This document shows, one piece after another, positions 1-6,511 of a stretch of 11,533 nt of DNA (position 1 is the stretch's first letter; every line of letters starts with the position of its first letter). The stretch is taken from the NCBI GenBank assembly GCA_015039465.1, contig MU130736.1, positions 1-11,533 of the forward strand, written 5' to 3'. Made by a program: the position numbers and the translations under genes. The notes under the pieces were generated by a model. It had not been told where the DNA came from. It worked only from the letters and a program-made list of their open reading frames with translations, and searched no databases. The stretch is from Phlegmacium glaucopus. Lineage: Eukaryota; Basidiomycota; Agaricomycetes; Agaricales; Cortinariaceae.

Positions 1-474
1 ATATCATCTTGTGAAGGCGGATTTTGGCAAATCTGCCAAATGAGAACTCTTCTAAAGTAAGTTATTAACATCTTGTCCGCGTTTTATTCTTATCAGATCA
101 GCCAATGCAGAGGAGTTTCCCTCGGAATGTCGAAATCTGACAAGATTACCCACAGCTTGTCAGAGAAGGTGAATTCTTGTGCGAGAAGTGCCTCTGGTGT
201 CATCTCAACTACTTTACATTACTCTTTTCTAACTCTTATAACAGCTTTTCAATGTTTGGTAGTACTCGATGCCCCAATACTTGCGCGATGCCATCAACGT
301 CTCCAGAAATTAGAATGAGAGCAACGCCGTTTGGCTGTCAAATCTGACCCAAAGCAACCTGAATGTTTGTCTGACGAGATAGTGTAGCTTTACACTTTCT
401 AGGCATGGGCAGATGAACGGAGAGACGAAGCTCTGGCTCTAATCATCAGGCAATCTCTGCATAGAAAGTACTAA
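1..474 (+). pseudogene. Possible 3'-terminal exons of an unrecognised spliced gene
   Basis: No family is recognised. Seen: frame 1 is open from the window edge to a GTAAGT donor-like site at 57; acceptor-like CAGs end at 96 and 110; a GTGAAT donor-like site at 169 is followed by a CTAAC branch-like site (229-233) and an ACAG acceptor ending at 244; a pyrimidine-rich TAG acceptor ends at 402. After it, 403-474 is an open exon-like stretch with residues AWADERRDEALALIIRQSL before a TAA at 472-474. A reading frame from 97 also runs open to a TGA near 318. The charged composition of the last stretch looks protein-like. Not all exons can be joined in one frame without arbitrary choices, so this is either a decayed gene or chance. 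No product is proposed. Confidence 0.22.
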
Positions 475-565
475 ATTGGAAACTACATCACAATTTCATG
501 TATTTATATAAATCAAAGCACATTTATGGGTAGCAAGGACCTCTCTCTACAGTTCTCATTTGGCA
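34..565. repeat. 15-bp perfect inverted repeat pair 500 bp apart
   Basis: TGCCAAATGAGAACT at 34-48 is repeated as its exact reverse complement at 551-565. The arms flank the possible exons at 1-474. The outer flanks (GGCAAATC on the left, CATTTCGG on the right) do not form a target-site duplication, so the pair cannot be called the termini of a transposon. It could be a remnant of an element whose outer ends have decayed, or coincidence. The arms themselves are certain; their meaning is not. Confidence 0.4.
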
Positions 566-1591
566 CATTTCGGATAATCATTGGATGAACGTGTCAAACA
601 CGTGTTCAATCCTAAATTAATGTGTCTCGTCCAAATTTGGATGCTGTCACATTTTGCACGTGACGTTTGACGATTGTGGTTGAGATCTACCTTAAGATGG
701 GTGGTGATTGTGGTGAGTAATTCTTGTTGATTTGATGCTTTCGGTTCTCATCCAACCACAAACACTGCAAACATTGATCCCCACAAACCTGTTGCCATAA
801 TCCAACATAGATATCACTGGCCTGCATAAGGGCAGTGGACGCAGCTCTTCTTTTCGTGTCCTACTGATCTCAAACCCAGGTCTCTGATTATCCAGTATAT
901 TCATTACTCGCCTCCAGCTCCCTCGCTGAACTTGTCACCCCTTGCATCTTGCCCATTTCCATCACAAGCCCAATCAACAAGACCCGCTACCATGCACGCT
1001 CACCAACTACGATATCTCACCACCTACCACTTATTATTGGTGCTTACAATTCCGCAAAAGCATTCCCAAGCACGCCACCACCTCTGGCCATTCCTAGGGC
1101 TGCTTGCTCTCTAGTCACCCTGCTCTATTTCTCAGGTATACCGGTCACTTTAATTCTCATCCAATTTATCAATTTTCTGTACTTGAAGTTGCAAGGATCC
1201 ATTTGCGGCTTAGTGGGATCGAGTTGTTAGGAATCAGCACTCCCCTCTTTTCTGGTATTCTTCTTTGAGCTCTCATTTCATTTCAATACAATTGTGCCAT
1301 TAACGGGGTAAAGAATTACGAAGGAAACGGCTGGATGGGTCGTGGAAGGAGAACTAGTGAGGAACATGGAGGTACTGTATGTTGGGTATGTTCACTGGTG
1401 CCGAAGTGCTGCAAGCGCACATTTTAGGTGACATGATAGACTCGGCTATTGCTAACGTACAATAGGTCCATGGACTCTGCTCAACTGCACATTGTCAGTG
1501 GTTATATACAAATCTTGAAGAATTCTTTTGGAACTAGTGATGTTACAGCCCAGCTCAGCCTCAATACTGCGGCTTAGGCTCGGCTTTCGAG

Positions 1592-1623
1592 GGCTCGGGC
1601 TTCCAAAATATGAAGCCCAAGCC
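1592..1623. repeat. GC-rich hairpin
   Basis: Arms GGCTCGGGCTTC (1592-1603) and GAAGCCCAAGCC (1612-1623) pair over 12 positions with one mismatch around an 8-nt A/T-rich loop. Further GGCT/AGCC motifs lie just upstream (about 1548-1590). Dense GGCT-type motifs are reminiscent of the subterminal arrays of the hAT-like elements elsewhere in this window, so this may be the end of a broken element. No second terminus or target duplication was found. Confidence 0.45.
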
Positions 1624-1739
1624 ACCGTACCTTAGGATAAGATAAGAATATGAGACAGTATAGTATTGAATAGGAAATGACTTAGGGATGTATGAATATA
1701 CTGGGTGTGTCTGGCGGGTCATGTACTGATGGCCCAGAT

Positions 1740-1775
1740 ATCGGAAATCCGATTTGAACTTGATCTGTTCAGATC
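1740..1775. repeat. Two adjacent small palindromes
   Basis: ATCGGA-AA-TCCGAT (1740-1753) and GATCTG-TT-CAGATC (1762-1775) are two perfect 6-bp inverted repeats with 2-nt spacers, 8 bp apart. They could be protein-binding palindromes or chance; there is no gene context to decide. Confidence 0.35.
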
Positions 1776-2383
1776 AAAACTTTGGGGCAATCAGAAATTC
1801 CAGGAATCCCCGTTTTGGGCAAGCTGTCAAGTCCTGAGTGTTTGGATAAGCAGATGGCATTGTGTAGAGGCCGAAAAACAATCTAGCCGTACCAAACACT
1901 GAAGGGAGTAGGTGGGCGGGTCAGAAAAAAAATTGCTGATGAAACTTAGATGATGCCAGCAAGACTGAAAGGAAAGATGGTTGATGTTTATTGTTGCATC
2001 TGATCTTGTGCTATATCTTTGTGCAGAGGCATTTTACCAGCTGTGGCCTCTGCTGCTTCTGTTAAGTTTAAATCAAGGGGTAATGTTGGAGTAACTCCAG
2101 AACAAGTAACAGAAAGGACTTTGGCCTCAGCGTATGTGCTGTGCCGCCCAGCTCCTATAGTGTCCTGATTTTGGAACCGGAAGAGAAAGGAATAAGATGG
2201 AAGACCTCAGTGACTTAGAGGATGAACAAGAGGAGGAAACTAAGTTGATATTTGAACTAAGGAAAACATACAAGTTTTGAGTACTTAAATAATAAAAGGA
2301 ATAGCAACCAAAATATAAAGGATAAATATAAAGTGCTGCATTCTGCTCCTGGAAGGTCCTGCATTCTTGGGTGAATAATCCAT

Positions 2384-2391
2384 AGCAGGTG
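2384..2391. repeat. Target-site duplication, left copy (AGCAGGTG)
   Basis: Identical to 4647-4654 on the other side of the 2392-4646 element. The corresponding place in the solo LTR of the same family carries a single related octamer, so this is a true duplication rather than part of the element. Confidence 0.88.
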
Positions 2392-2664
2392 TAGTGATGC
2401 CAAAGTTCGGTTCTGAACTGGTGCAAGAACCGAGAACTGAAAGAACTGAACTGTCAGTTCAGGTTCAGTTCAGTTCAGTCCAAGGATCTTGGACCATCGG
2501 TCCAGTTCTCGGTTCTCATATTTCTAAGATTTTGAGAACCAGGTTCAAACTGGTTCAAACTGAACTTTATGTAGTTTTTTTTTTCTTAATTTTTCCACAG
2601 AGAATTGAATTTATAATCTATAAAGTATTGTTAGGTGCCCAACCCAATGTTTTGGATTTTGGAG

Positions 2665-3200
2665 TTTGAAAAATTGGCCTCAAACAACTCCCACTATCAA
2701 CGCTGACAACACTAACAATGCTAACAACACCACAACCACACCAACAACGCCAACAACTCCCCACCAGGGGAGTTATTTTTGGTAAGTTTCTTGATTAAAT
2801 TAATGTACTATGACAGCACACAGGGATGACAACCACAGGCACAGACAACAATGTCAAGCATAACGATGACGAGCACCGGTACTACCTTGAGGTATTTTTT
2901 TTACTAATCTAATATAAACTACTACAGACAAACGACAAACGACAAATGCCAACAATGAATGAATGAACATAAGCAAATGACAACAAACAAACCAAAGACA
3001 ATGAATGGACAAATGAAAATAACAACAGCAATGGACGAATGGATGGCAACTATCAAGTCATAAAAGCATCAACAAATGGTTTAGTTGTAACCGGGCGTTC
3101 AACTCTAACAAGGTGAGTTTATGTCGAAAACTGGAAGCCAGTAGCTCACTTGCTGTCAGAGTAGTATAGCTATATCATGAATTCTAATGTAATCTAGTAA
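2665..3200. repeat. Low-complexity CAACAA/ACAAATGAA-rich interior
   Basis: A purine- and C-biased simple-sequence stretch inside the hAT-like element. It includes CAACAAC/CACCACAACC runs (about 2690-2760) and irregular repeats of GACAAACGACAAA and AATGAATGAAC (about 2925-3030). The same AATGACAAATGAAC flavour resumes at 3515-3585 and 4162-4215 on both sides of the solo LTR, showing that the LTR landed in this repetitive tract. No coding potential is seen. Confidence 0.6.
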
Positions 3201-3236
3201 ATGATGACAATGAATGGATGGACAGCAATGACAAAT

Positions 3237-3356
3237 GACAGCTACAAATGGCAACTACAAATGAACGACCGCTATGAACAGCAACTACGAACAAACGACA
3301 GCTACAAATGGCAACTACAAATGAACAACAGCTGCAAATGGCAATTACAAATAAAC
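3237..3356 (+). repeat. 30-bp minisatellite, four units
   Basis: Four consecutive 30-bp units start at 3237, 3267, 3297 and 3327. The first and third are identical (they begin GACAGCTACAAATGGCAACT), the second is strongly diverged, and the fourth differs at a few positions. A partial fifth unit begins at 3357. Each unit is 10 codons, giving a decapeptide-like NDSYKWQLQM periodicity in a short frame. This is more likely a by-product of the tandem repeat than a real protein, since the unit lies in low-complexity transposon filler. Confidence 0.8.
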
Positions 3357-3588
3357 AACAGCTACAAACAAATGATAGCTGGGCATTCAACTTTGCCCAT
3401 TGCATCCTTAACTATTTACCATCATCATCAATCAGACTTCCCATCATACTGCCAAGTCTCTACTTCAGATTCCACCTTGGCAATCAATGATAGGCTCGCT
3501 CCTGTAAGGAAAGACAATGAACAAATGAACAAATGAACAAACAAATGAACAAACAATGACAAATGAACAGATGATGAATCATTGACAA

Positions 3589-4161
3589 TGTTACATTCCG
3601 TCATACGTTACTCCAGTCCAGCTCCGTCGGAGCTGTCTCCGGTAGTCCGTACTCCGTACAGTGCCTTCCCCTTATATCCCGAACTACTCTTCCTATGTTC
3701 AACTCCAAGACATTTCCGTGACATTCCGGTTCCTCCGTCTATACTCCAAACCCATTACCACTTCTTCACCACCACCACTATTCTTTGTCATCATCCTTCC
3801 CACCATCAATCAGCATACCCACTATGGATTATTCACCCAAGAATGCAGGACCTTCTCCGGGAGCAGAACGCAGCACTTATATTTATCTTTTATATTTCAG
3901 TTGCTATTCCTTTATTTATTTAAGTACTCAAAACTTGTATGTTTTCCCTCAGTTCGAATATCAACTTAGTTTCCCTTCCTTATTCTTCCCCTGAGTTCTC
4001 TGCAACTTCCGGTCCCACTCTGTTCCCGTTTACTCTCCAAAATCAGGACACGAAGGTTCTGGGTAGCACAGCACATAAGCTGAGGCTAAGTCCTATTCTG
4101 TTCTGTGGTTCCGTTCCGATACTCCATCCAATATTCCAGAACAGAGTTCCAGAACTTAACA
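3589..4161 (+). mobile_element. Solo LTR of the same Ty3/gypsy family, inside the hAT-like element
   Basis: It begins TGTTACATTCC, ends AACTTAACA (573 bp), and is flanked by a perfect 5-bp duplication GACAA (3584-3588 and 4162-4166), the size made by Ty3/gypsy integrases. It is the plus-oriented relative of the split LTR at 2060-4880. No PPT, PBS or internal domain flanks it, so it is a solo LTR left by LTR-LTR recombination. It contains an AT-rich TATA-like stretch around 3878-3925 (TTATATTTATC, TTTATTTATTTAAG) that could hold the LTR promoter. The flanks are repetitive in GACAA-like words, so the duplication alone would be weak, but the LTR alignment fixes the same ends. Open frames across it are spurious. 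Confidence 0.85.
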
Positions 4162-4646
4162 GACAATGACAATGACAAATGAACAAACAATGACAATGAA
4201 TGACTCAACGACAACGAAAAATGGCAGGCACTTTTACACCCATACATACAATACAAGCAAAGAGTGACTTAAGGTAAGTATCATAACTCATTGATAGCAT
4301 CTAAGTATTCACGAAACTCCCTAAGTACCATCCATACACCACTAGGCATGAACATGATGGATAAACCCACCTGTTTAGACAGTTTGAGCCCACTTAGTTT
4401 ATTTTATTAGGCTACTGGTAATAAGGTAATAACAAATAAATAAATATGAATTACAATTGGGAATTGGGGGTTTTTTCATCGGTTTGATGGTTTGAACCGG
4501 TTCTAGAACCGAACAGAACCGACAGAACTGGTTCTTTTGGTTCTGGTTCCAGTTCTGGTTCATTTCAGCCAGGACCCTTTCAGTTCGGTTCTTGGTTCAC
4601 CAAAAATAGTTGAAGAACTGAACTGAACTGAACTTTGGCATCACTA

Positions 4647-4654
4647 AGCAGGTG
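4647..4654. repeat. Target-site duplication, right copy (AGCAGGTG)
   Basis: Right partner of the octamer at 2384-2391. It directly abuts the terminal TA of the hAT-like element, and the LTR sequence resumes after it. Confidence 0.88.
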
Positions 4655-4880
4655 TGATGACTGATAGTGGGAAAGTGATGACAAAGAAAGAGTGGTAGTG
4701 TCAAAGATGTGGTAATGAGTTTGGAGTAATGTTGGAAGAGCCGGAATGAAATGGAGAAGTCTCGGAGTTGGACATAGGAGAGTAGATCCGGGAACAAGGG
4801 AAAGTACTGGAATGGAGTATGGACTTCTGGAGACAACTCCAATGGAGCTGGGCCGGAGTGACGTATAATGGAATGTAACA

Positions 4881-4892
4881 GTACCTCCCTGT
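4881..4892 (-). other. Polypurine tract of the gypsy element
   Basis: On the minus strand ACAGGGAGGTAC directly precedes the LTR start TGTTACATTCC. A G/A-rich tract immediately upstream of the 3' LTR primes plus-strand DNA synthesis in LTR retrotransposons. Its position and strand tie the LTR at 2060-4880 to the minus-strand pol gene and place everything from 4893 rightwards inside the element. Confidence 0.7.
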
Positions 4893-4943
4893 CAAGGCCC
4901 AGACCCTCGAGGCCACATGGTGGTCCATGCGAGGTTGACGTGG

Positions 4944-4950
4944 TATAAAG
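4944..4950 (+). promoter_or_regulatory. TATA-like box of the antisense internal gene
   Basis: TATAAAG lies 74 bp upstream of the first ATG (5019) and is followed by a C/T-rich leader (about 4971-5012), as in many fungal promoters. It lies only about 64 bp from the LTR edge, so the gene's core promoter appears to be inside the element between the polypurine tract and the coding region. Upstream elements could come from the LTR; this is inference. Confidence 0.5.
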
Positions 4951-5018
4951 ACTGTCAGAGACTGGTTGTGACTCTTCACTTCAGATAACTTCCCCAAACC
5001 CCCATCCTCTTAACAAAA

Positions 5019-5029
5019 ATGCTATGAAC
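5019..5029 (+). promoter_or_regulatory. Two-codon upstream ORF overlapping the start codon
   Basis: The first ATG of the leader (5019-5021) reads ATG-CTA-TGA and stops at 5025-5027, overlapping the main start at 5024-5026. Its context AACAAAAATG is A-rich and favourable. Such a minimal overlapping frame could lower translation or allow re-initiation at the main start. No experimental inference is possible here. Confidence 0.35.
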
Positions 5030-6077
5030 ACCAACAACAACAATGCTGGCTCCTCAAGCTCCCAACAAGCAAAGTTGGAAGTGGCTCGGGCCTGGATTCA
5101 GAGCAAGCAGGAGGCAGAGAGGAGAGTGCAGGAGGCTGAGGAGAAGGAGTTGAGGGAGTTGGAGGAAGCGGCAGTGGAAGAGCGGAGGCAGTACGAGGAG
5201 AGACAGAGAGTGGAAATGGAACAACAGAAAGTAGAGGCAGAGAGGAGGAGAAGAGAGGAGGAGCAGCAGCAGCTGTGGGAGATGCAATGGAGGCAGCAGG
5301 AGGAGCAGAAGAAGAGGAAAGCGGAGGCAATCATGGTTGACAATGACAATAAAGAAGAAGAGGAAGAGGAAGGAAATGGAATGGAATGGAGCCGGGGCCA
5401 AGTGCCCTGAAAAAAAGAAAAACAAATGACAAAGTAAGTGGATCAAAAATAGGAATGGAAAAGACTAACGGAAAACATAGGAGGTCTTTCAGACCAAGAC
5501 AAAGAAGAATCTGGCATGCACCCAGTGCATAGACGCACACGAGGTGTGCTACAAGAAGAGCAGCAGGCCAGGGTGCTGGTGCTGCTATGTGTGGAAGATC
5601 ACATGCAGCTTGGTCAGACGGAAATGGAAGACGAAGGAATGGACAGAGGAATGGAGCAGACGGGTGGATAAGGGAAAAGGGAAGGAGGTAGTGCCAGCAG
5701 CGGAAGGGATGGAGATGCTAATGGAAGAGTTAGAGATGATAGGAGGGTTGTTGCGGAAGTTGGTGGAGACACAGGAGGGAATGAGGTTGGGGATGGAGGT
5801 GCGGATGAGGCGGGAGTTGGAAAAGGAGAGACAGAAAGAAGAAAGGAGACAAGAGGAGCAAAAGCGGAAGGAGGTGACAAAGGCAGAGAAGGGTGTGGAA
5901 ATGGAGAGGCAAGAGGAGACGGAGGACAAGGAGATGGAAACAGATGATGGGGAAGAGTTGGAGATGGAAGGAGGATGGGAGAGAGTGTTGGAGGAAGGAA
6001 CAGAAAGAACAGAAGGAGAAAAAGAAGAAGGACCAGAGAAGGATGGGATGGAAGGAGTAGAAAAAACAAAAGAGTAA
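5024..6077 (+). CDS. Antisense internal gene: coiled-coil protein with a Zn2Cys6-like cysteine cluster (probably frameshifted)
   Basis: Two-exon gene on the strand opposite to pol, between the pol stop and the 3' LTR. Exon 1 (from 5024) encodes an N/S-rich start, then about 90 residues dominated by E, R, Q and K with heptad-like spacing (a likely coiled coil) and an acidic EEEEEE run. Its frame ends at TGA 5408-5410, 24 bases before a canonical intron (5434-5492). Exon 2 (5493-6077, 194 residues) begins TKTKKNLA and then has CTQCIDAHEVC and CWCCYVWKITC separated by 8 residues. This is an exact C-x2-C-x6-C-x8-C-x2-C-x6-C pattern, as in fungal Zn(II)2Cys6 DNA-binding domains, followed by about 150 Glu/Lys/Met-rich residues. 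Exon 2 has no early ATG, so it depends on splicing. Joining at GTAAGT needs the frame one step from exon 1, so a one-base indel near 5390-5407 is likely; a weak in-phase GTGCCC donor at 5402 is the alternative. Function unknown; nucleic-acid binding is inference. Confidence 0.6.
5434..5492 (+). other. Predicted spliceosomal intron (59 bp)
   Basis: GTAAGT donor at 5434-5439, CTAAC branch site at 5465-5469, and a TCTTTCAG acceptor ending at 5492. The length and branch-to-acceptor distance (about 23 nt) fit basidiomycete introns. Its removal connects the charged first exon to the cysteine cluster. An intron on the plus strand shows that the gene is meant to be transcribed antisense to the retrotransposon genome, since a sense intron could be lost through the RNA intermediate but an antisense one is not recognised in it. 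Confidence 0.7.
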
Positions 6078-6253
6078 AATAGAAAAAGAATTGTATATAA
6101 TTTTTTTCTTGTTATTTCTTTTTGTTTTATTTTATAAAAAATTGTTTTCTTGACTTTGTTTGTGCAAACAGAAAAGTAAGATAACAGAAAAAGGAAGAAG
6201 ATGGAAATGAACATGGAAGGGACGGAAAGACAAGGAAAGGAATGGAAAAGGAA
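6078..6253. other. Convergent spacer between antisense gene and pol end
   Basis: A short A/T-rich spacer with T runs (about 6098-6145) lies directly after the TAA of the plus-strand gene, then a purine-rich stretch runs up to the pol stop at 6254-6256. It probably holds the 3' ends of two convergent transcripts. No clear poly(A) signal can be fixed. Confidence 0.3.
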
Positions 6254-6511
6254 TCAAGAGAGTGGAAGAGGTCCAGGTTTAGCTGGGTAGCTCTGGTGGA
6301 AATCAGCAACAAGTTTGGATGCATGTCCTAATTCATTAGCTGGTAATCAGGAAGTTTCTTCATTGGTACCTTCATAGCCAGACCACTTGACTAGGTACAG
6401 GAGCTTGCATACACGCCGTCTGTTGTCCAATTTAGAGTCCAAAATTTTGGAGACCTCAAATTCCTGTTCTCCATCAATGATGACTGGAGGGGGTGGAGGT
6501 TGAGTACAATC
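6254..6511 (-). pseudogene. pol fragment: C-terminal chromodomain
   Basis: After the proline-rich [12 protein letters not shown] linker comes [32 protein letters not shown] and EETS, then a TGA at 6347-6349 where the conserved Trp of the chromodomain (S-W-L-P) is expected. Past it the frame continues LPANELGHASKLVADFHQSY to a normal stop at 6254-6256. Chromodomains of chromovirus integrases steer integration towards methylated-histone chromatin. The lost Trp is one of the aromatic-cage-region residues, and truncation removes the C-terminal helix. Confidence 0.88.

Larger units (their letters stand above)
475..2059. other. Stretch without recognisable genes
   Basis: No coding region can be supported on either strand; the open frames are short and dissimilar to any family I know. 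A 70-codon minus-strand frame at 692-904 may be part of a dispersed repeat. The 930-1130 part is C- and T-rich. A strong hairpin lies at 1592-1623 and two short palindromes lie at 1740-1775. A near-palindrome around an ACACGTGT core occurs at about 584-605. The region ends at the LTR boundary at 2060 and appears to be the flank into which the large gypsy element inserted. Confidence 0.5.
2392..4646. mobile_element. Non-autonomous hAT-like element (2255 bp) inserted in the LTR
   Basis: Perfect 17-bp terminal inverted repeats TAGTGATGCCAAAGTTC (2392-2408 and the complement at 4630-4646) are flanked by a perfect 8-bp duplication, AGCAGGTG (2384-2391 and 4647-4654). Eight-base duplications with TAGTG/CAGTG-type ends are typical of the hAT superfamily. 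Just inside both ends are arrays of GAACTG/GAACCG/GTTCA motifs (about 2408-2535 and 4488-4640), like the subterminal transposase-binding repeats of hAT elements. The related solo LTR at 3589-4161 shows the unoccupied site once, at 3816-3823, supporting the boundaries. No transposase is encoded. The interior is low-complexity CAACAA/AATGAAC-type sequence plus a solo LTR. Without that LTR and its duplication the element was about 1.68 kb. Strand is arbitrary. Confidence 0.88.
2060..4880 (-). repeat. 3' LTR of the Ty3/gypsy element, split by a hAT-like insertion
   Basis: Read on the minus strand, the LTR begins TGTTACATTCC at 4880 and ends AACTTAACA at 2060. Removing the insertion and one copy of its target duplication (2392-4654) leaves about 558 bp, close to the 573 bp of the related solo LTR at 3589-4161. 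The two align along most of their length, including the shared stretch ATGGATTATTCACCC next to the insertion site. A polypurine tract abuts it at 4881, and the pol gene on the same strand lies further right, so this is taken as the 3' LTR of that element. The left flank GCTTC (2055-2059) does not match the bases at 4881-4885, as expected if the partner LTR is outside the window. The last 30 or so bases align less well with the solo copy, so the 2060 edge is less certain than the 4880 edge. Confidence 0.8.

Noticed and set aside
860..940. tRNA gene or tRNA pseudogene on the minus strand
   Set aside because: Only a weak B-box-like word; no A box, no acceptor stem and no cloverleaf can be drawn.
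2084..2084. LTR end placed at 2084 (GGGGTAA|TGTTGGAG looks like a polypurine tract plus LTR start on the plus strand)
   Set aside because: The solo LTR of the same family, fixed by its GACAA duplication, ends AACTTAACA, which matches 2060 and not 2084. Kept as a minor doubt about the left edge.
2127..2669. Short open frames on both strands around the LTR/hAT junction
   Set aside because: They cross the LTR-element boundary at 2392 and consist of LTR or GAACTG-array sequence.
2690..3580. CRISPR-like or regulatory repeat array
   Set aside because: The repeats are simple CAACAA/AATGAAC low-complexity words and one directly tandem minisatellite without spacers, in a eukaryotic transposon.
3582..4169. 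Several overlapping plus-strand open frames
   Set aside because: They lie in all three frames across the solo LTR, which is non-coding.
5544..6077. Independent gene starting at 5544
   Set aside because: That start is GTG, not ATG, and it would cut the first half of the cysteine cluster. The frame continues upstream to the intron acceptor at 5492.
5054..6214. Long minus-strand frames opposite the antisense gene (Ser/Pro/Leu-rich)
   Set aside because: They are the mirror of a purine-rich coding strand; residues are low-complexity Leu/Pro/Ser and there is no domain. The plus strand has the cysteine cluster, intron and TATA box.
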